DNA of 64,000 nucleotides, from contig NZ_JAGAXX010000009.1 of NCBI RefSeq assembly GCF_017940815.1, positions 1 through 64,000 on the forward strand, given 5' to 3'. This DNA is from Methanobrevibacter sp. Lineage in GTDB: Archaea; Methanobacteriota; Methanobacteria; Methanobacteriales; Methanobacteriaceae. This document shows, piece after piece, positions 33,080-42,500 of the stretch (the stretch's first letter is position 1; each line of letters begins with the position of its first letter). A program made the translations under genes and the position numbers. Below the pieces are notes generated by a model. The model was given only the letters and a program-made list of their open reading frames with translations. It searched no databases and was not told the origin of the DNA.

Positions 33080-33835
33080 ATGATTGACACACATATGCAT
33101 GCAGATGCCAGAAGTGGAGAAGACTTCGAAAAAATGTTTTTAGCAGGAATCGATACTGCAATAACCTGCAGCTATTACCCATACAAAATTCCTGATGAAA
33201 TCATACTTAGAAACCACTTAAACCGCATTTTAGAGTTAGACACATCAAGAGCCAAGGAACATGGCCTTGATTTGAAGGTAGCCCTTGGAATACATCCGAC
33301 AAATTCAAATATCAACCCTGAAATGATTTTTGAAGAGTTGTACAAATGGATAGAATCAAAACAGATTGTGGCCATTGGTGAAATAGGTCTTGAAGACCTG
33401 ACAGATTCAGAAATTGAAATCTTCAAAAGGCAATTGGACATAGCTGATGAAACAAGGTCAAAAGTGATAATTCACACCCCAAGGAAAAATAAAAAGGAAG
33501 TTCTAAAAGTAATTCTAGACATATTGCCTCAGCATTTAAGTGAAAATCAAGCAGTCATCGACCACATCAATACATCTGTTGTGAATGAGGTTATTGACAG
33601 AGAATGCATGCTTGGCCTCACCGTCCAACCTCAAAAGATGGATAAGTTTGAAGCCATATCCATTTTAGACGAATATGGATTCGACAAATTCCTATTGAAC
33701 AGTGACATAAGCAATAAGCCATCCGATCCCCTTTCAGTTCCCAAAACTGTTCGTGAACTTGAAAAACAAGGATATCAGGATAATGAAATTAAAAGAGTAG
33801 CTAGTCTAAACGCTGAAAAGTTCTTTAATTTATAG
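33080..33835 (+). CDS. TatD-like metal-dependent hydrolase
   Basis: About 251 aa amidohydrolase barrel. MIDTHMHAD carries the first metal-binding HxH, GIHPTN and IGEIGLEDLT the central His and Glu, VIIHTPRKN the third-strand His, and LLNSDISNK the last catalytic Asp. It differs from bona fide TatD (gene at 48304) by VIDHINTSV in place of the HCF motif. Such paralogs are widespread in methanogens without known substrate. I start at the ATG at 33080, directly at MIDTH; the upstream GTG (33071) would add 3 residues. It is followed 5 nt later by the transporter gene. Confidence 0.82.
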   Translation: MIDTHMHADARSGEDFEKMFLAGIDTAITCSYYPYKIPDEIILRNHLNRILELDTSRAKEHGLDLKVALGIHPTNSNINPEMIFEELYKWIESKQIVAIGEIGLEDLTDSEIEIFKRQLDIADETRSKVIIHTPRKNKKEVLKVILDILPQHLSENQAVIDHINTSVVNEVIDRECMLGLTVQPQKMDKFEAISILDEYGFDKFLLNSDISNKPSDPLSVPKTVRELEKQGYQDNEIKRVASLNAEKFFNL

Positions 33836-33840
33836 ATAAC

Positions 33841-34743
33841 ATGAATTTCATTGAAAAACTCCCAATACCTGTTTCAGGGTTGATACTTGCACTGTTTTCT
33901 CTTGGAAATTTGGTCCAGGACATTCACCCTAGCTTAAGATATTTATTCGGAGGCATTGGAGGAATATTTCTAATTTTAATGCTTTTGAAGATTATCTTAT
34001 ATTCTGAAACCATAAAAAATGACTTTAAAAATCCAGTCATTGTAAGCAGTTCAGGTACTTTTTCAATGGCTTTGATGCTTTTATCTACATACCTAACATC
34101 ATTTACACCAAGTATTGCATATACCATATGGATTATTGGAATTGCATTGCATATTTTGCTAATGATTTACTTCACATATAATTTCGTCATGCGTACTTTT
34201 GATATAAATACAGTCTATCCAAGTTGGTGGATCGTGTATGTTGGGATAACCATGGGCGCAATCACTGCCAATGCCCATGGAATCAATGAAATAGATTACC
34301 TGTTTTTCATACTAGGATTCATTTCAATGATAATCACAACACCATTGATTTTTTACAGATACATCAAACATCCAAACAAAATGGACATGAATAAACCCCT
34401 GATATGTATTTTTACCGCATTATTCAGTATTTTAATAGTGGGCTATCTGAATTCCGCACAGACAATATCAAACGAATTCCTTATCACATTATATGTCCTT
34501 GCATGCATATTCTACATATTTGCATTCTATAAGCTAATGGACTATAGAAACCTTGATTTTTACCCAAGCTTTTCAGCATTTACATTTCCATTTGTGATAA
34601 GTGCCCTTGCAACAAAGGCAATTGTAACAAAAATAAGTTCAAATGTTATATTAAATGGAATCTTAACAATAGAAACAGCAATAGCATTAATACTGGTAAT
34701 TTACGTATTAATTAGATATATGATATTCTTAAAAAAAGAGTAA
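33841..34743 (+). CDS. TDT family transporter (TehA/SLAC1-like)
   Basis: 300 aa, ten membrane helices. PIPVSGLILALFSLGNLVQ matches the first helix of the tellurite-resistance/dicarboxylate transporter family, and YPSWWIVYVGITMGAITAN the central helix containing the Pro kink and pore-lining Phe region; DFYPSFSAFTFPFVISALAT the later one. The family conducts anions or dicarboxylates. The start ATG lies 5 nt after the hydrolase stop, so the two are co-transcribed. The actual substrate is unknown. Confidence 0.85.
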   Translation: MNFIEKLPIPVSGLILALFSLGNLVQDIHPSLRYLFGGIGGIFLILMLLKIILYSETIKNDFKNPVIVSSSGTFSMALMLLSTYLTSFTPSIAYTIWIIGIALHILLMIYFTYNFVMRTFDINTVYPSWWIVYVGITMGAITANAHGINEIDYLFFILGFISMIITTPLIFYRYIKHPNKMDMNKPLICIFTALFSILIVGYLNSAQTISNEFLITLYVLACIFYIFAFYKLMDYRNLDFYPSFSAFTFPFVISALATKAIVTKISSNVILNGILTIETAIALILVIYVLIRYMIFLKKE

Positions 34744-34746
34744 AGA

Positions 34747-34764
34747 AGTAGAAATTAATCTACT
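34747..34764. terminator. Hairpin between TDT transporter and sepF
   Basis: AGTAGA (34747-34752) pairs with TCTACT (34759-34764) around a 6-nt loop, between two convergent stop codons. Short stem without a long T run, so moderate support. Confidence 0.4.
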
Positions 34765-35300
34765 CATCCTTTATTAACAACTTTCACCTTTTTAGGAGAA
34801 ATAATTATAAGATTTTTTTCTTCAGTACGGGAAAGCAATAATGCTTGAGCACCATAGTTTGTTCTCATTTGATTAATTTTATCTCCTGCCAATTTGAAAT
34901 TAAGAGGACTTTCCTTTTCTAGAAAAGACAAGTCTAAAATAACAGGATTTTTCTCTTCAAGAACTTGATCAACCACATAATTAATGTCATCAATTGTTTT
35001 TGGTCTGATTAAAACTATTTCATAAAAGGATTGTTCCGGAATAATTACATAATCATCAAAATCGTCATAGGTTTCAGCTTTTGGTGTAGGCCTTGGATTT
35101 GGAACAGTTCTAGGAGCTTGCCTAGGTTGTTGAGGGTTTGGCTTATACTGTTGTTGATTGCTTTTATGTTCACGATTGTTCAATTGAGAGTTTACAGTAT
35201 TACGAATCATTTCAGTAATACTTGGACCTTCTCTTTGCTTGTTATTGTCTTCAGTTTCTTCAAAACCCAAACTTCTTTTTAAATCATCTGTAAAACTCAT
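34764..35300 (-). CDS. sepF: Cell division protein SepF
   Basis: 178 aa. An N-terminal amphipathic segment (MSFTDDLKRSLGFE) for membrane binding, a Gln/Pro/Asn-rich linker (about residues 20-90), and the SepF core from residue ~95: FYEIVLIRPKTIDDINYVVDQVLEEKNPVILDLSFLEKESPLNFKLAGDKINQMR...YGAQALLLS. In archaea with FtsZ, SepF tethers the ring to the membrane and recruits the division machinery. AGGAGT precedes the ATG. It starts 5 nt downstream of the DUF1611 gene, so the two are likely one operon. Confidence 0.92.
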   Translation of the reverse strand: MSFTDDLKRSLGFEETEDNNKQREGPSITEMIRNTVNSQLNNREHKSNQQQYKPNPQQPRQAPRTVPNPRPTPKAETYDDFDDYVIIPEQSFYEIVLIRPKTIDDINYVVDQVLEEKNPVILDLSFLEKESPLNFKLAGDKINQMRTNYGAQALLLSRTEEKNLIIISPKKVKVVNKG

Positions 35301-35305
35301 TTAAA

Positions 35306-36367
35306 TTACTCCTTTAAATAGTCCAATATCGCATCTAATAATTTAGAAGCTCCATTATTATAAACATCTTCAACTGGTAAATCAAATTGAGATTCAAAGT
35401 AAGGAATATCTTCACCCTCATTTGCATTCTTAAGGTTGATTGAAATACCAACGACTTTTGTTGGTTCAACAGCTTCAATAGCTTTGATTTCTTCTGCAAT
35501 TCCTCTAGGTTCTCTGTAAGGGTGATTTGGTCTGTGTCCAACAATAACTGCATCAGGATTAGCTCCAATTAAAATAGCAGCAGATAAACCTCTTGGATGA
35601 GGATTTCCTTTTTCAGTTAAGCTAGATTGACCTTCAATGAAAATGATATCAGGCTGTTTGGTTTCCTCAACATATTTGATTGAAGACAACACTGCTGATG
35701 GAACATCCATAGCAGATAAACTTCCAGCTCTAAAGTTAAAATCAGTCGGCTCTTCAAGACCCATTTCATCAGTAGAAATAATTGCCGGAGTCATTCCTCT
35801 TTCAGCACTTGCTAAACCAAGCATTTTTGTAGTTGTTCTTTTTCCACACTCTTGAGATGATCCTCCAACAAATATAACTGGTGCTTTTGGTTCATAAGAT
35901 ATTTTAGGTAAAACTTCACAAGATTTTTCAGGGGCAATACCAGCTACCATCTCAACAACATCAAGTCTAGGACTAATCTCTTTAATAACAACATTTTTGG
36001 AATCAGCAAATTTCTTTAAAGATAAGTTTTCTTCAATGGACAATGATCTAAATGATGTGACAACGTTTAATCCAGCATCGATAGCCTGAACAGCATATTT
36101 CAATGCTGATCCTTCTGCACCTATTGGCAACATTATAACCAAAGATTTAGCTTCAGGCGCATCTTCTAAACATTTTTCAAGACTTCCTGAAACGATTTGA
36201 CCACAATATGGTTTTCCTTGCTTTTTAACATCATCATCTATAAATCCTACAGTTTCAATTCCATCAAGATTGGAGAACTTTTCTCCTCCACCTCCACAAC
36301 CCACTACAATGAATGGATTTAAATCCTGAATATCTTTAACTGATTTTACTGAATACAAAAATTTCAC
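35306..36367 (-). CDS. DUF1611 P-loop protein
   Basis: 353 aa. N-terminal Rossmann-like domain ([28 protein letters not shown]), then a P-loop domain with [19 protein letters not shown] (SxxxxGKRTT), a Walker-B-like [18 protein letters not shown], and [19 protein letters not shown]1611 members in bacteria include the DgcN acetyltransferase of D-glutamate metabolism, but the archaeal branch is uncharacterised. The start is a GTG with TAGGATAGGG just ahead. Tight linkage to sepF suggests, but does not prove, a division or envelope role. Confidence 0.8.
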   Translation of the reverse strand: MKFLYSVKSVKDIQDLNPFIVVGCGGGGEKFSNLDGIETVGFIDDDVKKQGKPYCGQIVSGSLEKCLEDAPEAKSLVIMLPIGAEGSALKYAVQAIDAGLNVVTSFRSLSIEENLSLKKFADSKNVVIKEISPRLDVVEMVAGIAPEKSCEVLPKISYEPKAPVIFVGGSSQECGKRTTTKMLGLASAERGMTPAIISTDEMGLEEPTDFNFRAGSLSAMDVPSAVLSSIKYVEETKQPDIIFIEGQSSLTEKGNPHPRGLSAAILIGANPDAVIVGHRPNHPYREPRGIAEEIKAIEAVEPTKVVGISINLKNANEGEDIPYFESQFDLPVEDVYNNGASKLLDAILDYLKE

Positions 36368-36554
36368 CCCTATCCTAATAATTTATAACTTATAACTTAA
36401 TCACGAAATTAAATTGAATTTTTCAAAAAATAAATTTTCAAAAAAATGTTATATTATTAATTATTGTTTTTCACATTTATAAAGTATAATGTTTTATAAT
36501 AAAAAATCACATATATTAAAAATAATTAAAAAAATATTTTAGGAGAAAATTAGC

Positions 36555-37499
36555 ATGAGAAAACCTTATGTTATACTGATTGGAAGTGCATCAGGGATTG
36601 GAAAATCCACAATTGCTGCTGAACTTGCAAAATCACTGAACATCAAGCATTTAATTGAAACTGATTTCATTAGAGCAGTTATAAGAGGTATTATCGGCAA
36701 GGAATATGCTCCAGAACTGCACAGCTCATCTTATGATGCATACAAACACATCAGAAACAAGAATAGATTCAAAAGTTATGACGAATTGGTGTCTGCAGGA
36801 TTTGATGACCATGCATCCTATGTCATACCTGGGCTTGAAAAGATCATCCAAAGGGCAGTCACAGATTATGACGACATCATAATTGAGGGGGTCCATCTGG
36901 TTCCGGGATTGGTCAATATTGAGCAGTTCGAAGATGATGCTGAGATTTACTTCTTTATTTTGGCTTCGGATGAGGAATCCCATAAGGAACGTTTTGTAAA
37001 AAGGGCAGTTGAAATTCACCGGGGAGGAAAACAGCTGGACTTCTTTAGGGAAAACAGGATAATCCACGATCACCTATTGTCCCAGGCTGAAGCTAACGAC
37101 GTGAATGTGATTTATTCCGAATCAATTGAAAAGACCTTGGACAAGATATTGTCAATAATAAATAAATCATGCACAACCCTAAAATTGAAAAATACAGTTG
37201 ATGAACTTGAAGATGTCATCAACATCATTATTAACGAGAATAACGGAAGCCTAGAAAAGGTTACATACAACATCAAGGGATTTAAGGAACCTTTGGTGAG
37301 AAACATCAATGTTGGAGACAACGAATCCGCATTGAAATTCATTGAAAAACTTAATGAAGATGAAAACAAAAAGGAGTATTTAGATAAATTATATAACCTA
37401 TCAGAATATAGGGAAACCACAATCTGCGCTTCCAACCAAGAAAAACTAGATAAAATTATTAAAGAATTGAACGATAAAGGATATGTTTTAAATGAATGA
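36555..37499 (+). CDS. 2-phosphoglycerate kinase-like P-loop kinase
   Basis: 314 aa. IGSASGIGKSTIAAELAKSL at residues 9-28 is a Walker A of the kinase type, followed by ETDFIRAVIRGIIG, DHASYVIPGLEKIIQRA, DIIIEGVHLVPG and HKERFVKRAVEIHRGGKQ, the pattern of archaeal 2-phosphoglycerate kinases that start cyclic 2,3-diphosphoglycerate synthesis. The usual N-terminal ATP-cone part is absent, and a ~110-residue C-terminal domain of unknown role is present, so a different phosphoryl acceptor is possible. AGGAGAAAATTAGC precedes the ATG. It overlaps the ZPR1 gene by 8 nt. Confidence 0.72.
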   Translation: MRKPYVILIGSASGIGKSTIAAELAKSLNIKHLIETDFIRAVIRGIIGKEYAPELHSSSYDAYKHIRNKNRFKSYDELVSAGFDDHASYVIPGLEKIIQRAVTDYDDIIIEGVHLVPGLVNIEQFEDDAEIYFFILASDEESHKERFVKRAVEIHRGGKQLDFFRENRIIHDHLLSQAEANDVNVIYSESIEKTLDKILSIINKSCTTLKLKNTVDELEDVINIIINENNGSLEKVTYNIKGFKEPLVRNINVGDNESALKFIEKLNEDENKKEYLDKLYNLSEYRETTICASNQEKLDKIIKELNDKGYVLNE

Positions 37500-38073
37500 T
37501 GAAACCATTAATGAAATGATTATTAAGTGTCCGGTGTGCGGAATTGAAGGGGTTGCAAAGTCCATCATGAAAGAATTGGAAATCCCTCATTTCGGCCAAG
37601 TGATGGAAACAACAATCCAATGTCCGTCATGCGGATTCAGACACTCAGACGTTATAGCATTGGAACAGAATGACCCTGCAAAGTATGTTCTTGAAATAAA
37701 CAAAAACACAATGTCAGTGAGGGTTGTAAGGTCACAATCTGCAACAGTAATCATTCCCGAAGCGGGCGTTAAAGTGGAACCTGGTCCAAAATCAGAAGGT
37801 TATGTGACCAATGTGGAGGGAGTTCTCACACGTTTCGAGGATGCAGTGATAAAGGCATTGAACTTGTTTGAGGACGAGGAATCTCAAAAAAATGCAAAAG
37901 CTACCCTTGAATACATAAGAGAACTTAAAAAAGGAAATGAAACTGCCACATTAATCATTTTAGATCCGTTTGGACAAAGTAATGTAGTTAGTGACAGTGT
38001 TGAAACATTTGATATTCCTGAAGAGGAATTAAGAGAGTTAAAAACAGGTTTTGCTCATATTGAAGACAATTAA
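37492..38073 (+). CDS. ZPR1-type zinc-finger protein
   Basis: 193 aa. One ZPR1 unit: the C4 finger CPVCGIEGVAKSIMKELEIPHFGQVMETTIQCPSCGFRHSDV at residues 13-54, then the beta-rich domain (RVVRSQSATVIIPEAGVKVEPG ... VTNVEGVLTRFEDAVIKAL). Eukaryotic ZPR1 is an EF1A-folding chaperone; the archaeal single-unit protein is probably also a chaperone-like factor, but this is not known. It overlaps the kinase-like gene by 8 nt and ends next to the histone-like gene, with a hairpin at 38072-38090. Confidence 0.88.
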   Translation: MNDETINEMIIKCPVCGIEGVAKSIMKELEIPHFGQVMETTIQCPSCGFRHSDVIALEQNDPAKYVLEINKNTMSVRVVRSQSATVIIPEAGVKVEPGPKSEGYVTNVEGVLTRFEDAVIKALNLFEDEESQKNAKATLEYIRELKKGNETATLIILDPFGQSNVVSDSVETFDIPEEELRELKTGFAHIEDN

Positions 38074-38090
38074 GAAGAGTTATTCTTCTT
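38072..38090. terminator. Hairpin between ZPR1 gene and histone variant gene
   Basis: AAGAAGA (38072-38078) pairs with TCTTCTT (38084-38090) around a 5-nt loop, at two convergent stops. The right arm lies in the acidic C-terminal codons of the histone-like gene, so it may be incidental. Confidence 0.35.
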
Positions 38091-38517
38091 CATCTTCATC
38101 ATCATTCGCTGAGAAGTTCGCGAAAGTGTCTTCCTCGATTACGTCTTTCAATTTCATGGTTTTTTGAACATCCATTGACAATGCGTCACAGTCTGCTTTA
38201 ATAGCTTCCAAATGCAATAAAATTCTTTCTTTTTCTTGATTTATTCTTTCAATGTTGGTATATGGATAGATACATTCCTTAAGCATTTCATAATCAACAG
38301 TAGTGTATGGATATTCGTTTAATTGTGCACATACGTTTTCTAAAATTCTACCTAAAAACTTATTCATCTCGACTTTAACTTGTTCCCTAATCATCTTGTC
38401 ATCGTCAAGATTTCTTTTCATCAATTTTACGACTTCCGCTTTTGCAAAAGGCAATTTTTCTTTTTGTTCTTCTAAAACTGGTTCGGTTGCATTTTCAAAT
38501 TTTTCATTTTCAGACAT
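38080..38517 (-). CDS. Histone-fold protein with C-terminal coiled coil, copy 1
   Basis: 145 aa. Residues ~22-86 align with archaeal histones: [15 protein letters not shown] (cf. LPIAPIGRIIK), a long central helix [22 protein letters not shown], and [18 protein letters not shown] at the RKTIKAEDI position. The paired basic DNA contacts there are replaced by Tyr/Pro, so DNA binding must differ. A helix [36 protein letters not shown] follows with heptad-like leucines, then an acidic tail. It fits the coiled-coil histone variants described in Methanobacteriales, as I remember them. The ATG at 38517 (GAGGTATTAGTT ahead) is used, not the upstream frame opening at 38550. Paralog at 38879. Confidence 0.7.
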   Translation of the reverse strand: MSENEKFENATEPVLEEQKEKLPFAKAEVVKLMKRNLDDDKMIREQVKVEMNKFLGRILENVCAQLNEYPYTTVDYEMLKECIYPYTNIERINQEKERILLHLEAIKADCDALSMDVQKTMKLKDVIEEDTFANFSANDDEDEEE

Positions 38518-38550
38518 AACTAATACCTCAGACAATTTATTTACGCACAA

Positions 38551-38878
38551 TATGATTACATCATACTCATATTAATATATGCCTGAGACCATATATAAAG
38601 GTATTGATTATTTTAAATAACAGATTAATTATTTTAATACTTGAACTATAAAACTATCAAATAATTAATAGGAACATTTATAATTCTGATACCTAGAAAA
38701 TTTTAAAGGACGTGTAATTAAAATATGGAAACATAAAATTTAAAATTAAATCTATTGAAAATTCATGCCTGTAAAAATAGTGAAAAACAGCACTCAAAAT
38801 AAATGCAAACTTAAAAATGAAATTATTAGAATAGGCCAATTATAAAAAAAGTTAAAAAAAATAGTTTAAGGAAGAATA
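38551..38878. other. Intergenic region between the two histone-variant genes
   Basis: About 330 bp, strongly A/T-rich, with no ORF or clear structured element. It contains the copy 1 promoter: ATATATTAATATGAGTATGATG on the minus strand lies near 38560-38590. Confidence 0.5.
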
Positions 38879-39313
38879 TTATTCTTCTTCCTCTTCTTCA
38901 TCATCGTTTGCAGAGAAGTTCACGAATGAATCTTCTTCAACGACATCTTTTAATTTTAAAGTTTTTTGAACATCCATAGCTAATGCATTACAATCAGCTT
39001 TAATAGCTTCTAAATGCAATAAGATTCTTTCTTTTTCTTGATTAATTCTTTCAATGTTTGTGTATGGATAAGTAGACTCTTTAAGCATTTCATACTCAAT
39101 AGTAGTATATGGGTAATCATTTAATTGCTTACATACGTTTTTCAAAACATCTCCTAAGAATTTGTTCATTTCTACTTTTACTCTTTCCCTGATCATTTTG
39201 TCGTCGTCGAGATTTTCTTTCATGAGACGAACAACTTCAGCTTTAGCGAAAGGTAATTTTTCTTCATCTTCATCAAATTCTTCAGAAGTTTCAATAATTT
39301 CTTCTTCAGACAT
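38879..39313 (-). CDS. Histone-fold protein with C-terminal coiled coil, copy 2
   Basis: 144 aa, about 80% identical to copy 1 over residues 20-125 by eye, so the two arose by tandem duplication. The same blocks are present: [55 protein letters not shown], the coiled coil from [18 protein letters not shown], and a Glu-rich tail. They differ mainly in the acidic N- and C-terminal arms and in surface positions of helix 2. AGAGGTGTAATT precedes the ATG. Each copy has its own upstream region, so both may be regulated separately. Confidence 0.7.
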   Translation of the reverse strand: MSEEEIIETSEEFDEDEEKLPFAKAEVVRLMKENLDDDKMIRERVKVEMNKFLGDVLKNVCKQLNDYPYTTIEYEMLKESTYPYTNIERINQEKERILLHLEAIKADCNALAMDVQKTLKLKDVVEEDSFVNFSANDDEEEEEE

Positions 39314-39579
39314 AATTACACCTCTTTTGAGTTTTTAAAATATTGAGTCAATCTGTAATTTTTCCTAAAAAATTATAATTACATCAATATCTATTTTATA
39401 ATTTATTTAAAGTTTTATATAAAGGTTTTGATTATTTTACAGAAATGGAGCAGTATTTGGCCAGTTATTGGCATAACATATAAAATTATCAATCGTGAAA
39501 TTAAGAATTCGCATACTTGAAAAATTTTGAAAAATCGTTTGAAAAAAAATAAGAAAAGTAGCATTGCTGCTACTTTAAT

Positions 39580-42500
39580 TTATCTTCTTTTTGAAATATT
39601 GCCCTCAAAAAATATTAAGGCAAAGACAAGTGCAAGCACTAATGTAAAAAATGGATTACCTGTAACATGTTTTTTCAAAATACCATCTGAATTTTTACTT
39701 AAATGCTTGTTAATGACCCCAATATCTTTTATAGGTTTATCAAATACATTTTTAGATACATTGACAATGGCATAATCATTGTTATTGTCCAAGTCATAAT
39801 CAAATGTGTCACTGGTTACAACAACAGAATTTTTTAAAATTCCTTCACCCATTGCAATGGCTTTGACATACAACCTTGCATATTCACCATATCCAAGACT
39901 TTCAATTGTCCAAGTAAATGAATTCCTATTGAATTTACCCATAGTGACCTTATATGATTTCAATTTTAGCAAATCATCCAAAATTTCACTAACTTTAATG
40001 TTGTGAGCAGTATCTGGACCATTATTGACTATCTCAATGACATATTCAACCACGTCACCAACACCATACTTGTATTTAGACGCAATTTTAGTAATTGACA
40101 AATCGCTAGCTGGAGGAGAACTAATGGATTCATCATCAAAATTGTCATCCAAATTAGGATCCAACTCATCACTTGAGACATTAACAGTATTGACAATATT
40201 TCCTGTTGAAGACACTTTACAGATAATTTCCAATGTTTTAGATTGTCCAACATCAATGTTTCCAACATTCCAAACACCATTGGAATACTTTCCATTGGAT
40301 CTTACAAAAGTCATCCCCTCAGGCAATACATCATGGACAATAACATTAGTTGCAACATTCGGACCATGATTTGAAACCAAAATCGTCCATTTTACCATTT
40401 CACCATATTTAGGTTTTGCATTATCAACGGATTTTTCAACTGACAAATCTGCAACTGGTTTGACATTAACGTAGGAAACATCCTTATTATTGAACTTATT
40501 CCAATCATATTGTTCTGATTCAACATCAACAGGGTTTATTATTTCGCCCAAATCATCGGTTATTGTTGAAATATTCAGATATTGGGTTTCCCCAACATTC
40601 AGGGATCCTATTTTCCATTCATCATCAGAATAGACTCCCTTAGTGGAATTATAATCTACAAACACCAATCCATGAGGTAAAACTTCATGTAAAACCACAT
40701 CTGTTGCGTTATCTGGACCATTATTTACAACCTTAATCTGCCATACAACACTCTCGCCAAATGACGGCTGAGAATTATCAACTTCAATCATAACCCCCAC
40801 ATCAACTGCCAATGGAACATCAATGGATTCATTATCCTGATTATTGGTAGTGTTTGAATCATACTCATCAGCATGGATTGTCGCAAGATTGGCTATTTCA
40901 CCTGTTGCATTAACTCTTGTGATTATGTCCAACCTTTGCACCTCTCCGTTTTCCAAGCAGCACATAACCCATAGTCCATTATCGTAAAATCCTTTTGTTG
41001 CAACATAGTCAACTAAAATCAATCCTTCAGGAAGAGAATCCCCAACATATATGTTTGTTGCCTTATCAGGACCCTTATTTGAAATGATCAATGTCCATGT
41101 AATCAAATCACCATAATTAGGATTGGTCTGGTTAACAATCTTATTAATCCAAACATCAGCGGATTTTTCCACATCGATTGTTTCATTATCCTGATTGTTG
41201 GTTAAATTGTAATCATGCTCACTGCAGTTGACAGAGACATTATTCCCAATCAAACCTGTGCCTTTTACCAAACATTCAATATTCAATTCAAACTCCTCAC
41301 CAACTTCCAGACAATCAATAGACAATACTCCAGTAGAGTGATTATATCTTCCGGAACTGTCATCACCAACCCATATTAATGACTTTGAAAGCACATCATT
41401 AACTGTGACATTGTGTGCAGCGTCAGGACCATCGTTTCTGACTGTTATTGTCCAAACGATTTCATCATCAAAATTCGGATTTGACTCTGAAACCTCCTTT
41501 ACAACAGACAAGTCACACGCAGGATTCACCACAATTGGTTCATCATCTTCATTATTTGTTAAATTAAAGTCATAGCAATCACTGGTTACATTTGCAACAT
41601 TTACAAATTCACCTGTGGCATTCACATATGACAATATTTCAATTTCAATGACATCCCCCACATTGACTGAATCGATGCTGAATGAATTGTTGGTATATTC
41701 AAGAGTCGAACTTATATAAATGAAACCCTCAGGCAACACATCAACTATTTTAACATTATTAGCATCGTCAGGACCGTCATTTGTGACAACCAATGTCCAT
41801 TTTACAGTATCCCTATAATTTACATTGCTTGTGTTTACAGTCTTTTCGATAGCCAAGTCACTTGCAGGATTTACAAAAATCAATTCCTCATCCTGATTAT
41901 TAGTAATGTCATAATCGAAATCTGAGCCATTTACAGTAACATTGTTTTGAGTTAAACCTGTTTTATTGACTAAACACTGAATGATTAGCTTGACTGATTC
42001 GCCATTTTCCAATGTCCCTATATTCCACATTCCTGTTTCAGCATCGTAATCTCCGTCACATTCAAGATAAATTAATGAATCTGGAAGCAAATCAACAACA
42101 TAAACGTCATGTGCAGTATCAGGACCATTGTTGGAAACTGTTATTGTCCAATTCAGATGGTCTTTATAATTGGGAGCGATATTTGATGCGGTTTTCATTA
42201 CAGACAAGTCGCATGCAGATGGAATGTTGATAATTTTTCCATCAAAGTTATTGGACAAATCAATATCTGTCTCATTAGAGGTTATGTTTACATGATTTGC
42301 AATATTGCCTGTTTTATTGACAACTGTCATTACTGTATACACAAGATTTTCACCAACATTCAACTCACCAATATCCAATTTTCCGGTTTTTGGATCATAT
42401 TTATCCCCAAATGTATGGTTTAATAAAATCAAACCTTCAGGGACAATATTGTATGCAATGACACCGGTAGAATTGTTAGGACCCAAGTTTGTAAGGTTAA

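Noticed and set aside
38072-38090. Strong intrinsic terminator after the ZPR1 gene
   Set aside because: The arms fall partly in the repetitive GAA/GAG codons of the acidic histone tail, so the pairing may be incidental; kept only with low confidence.
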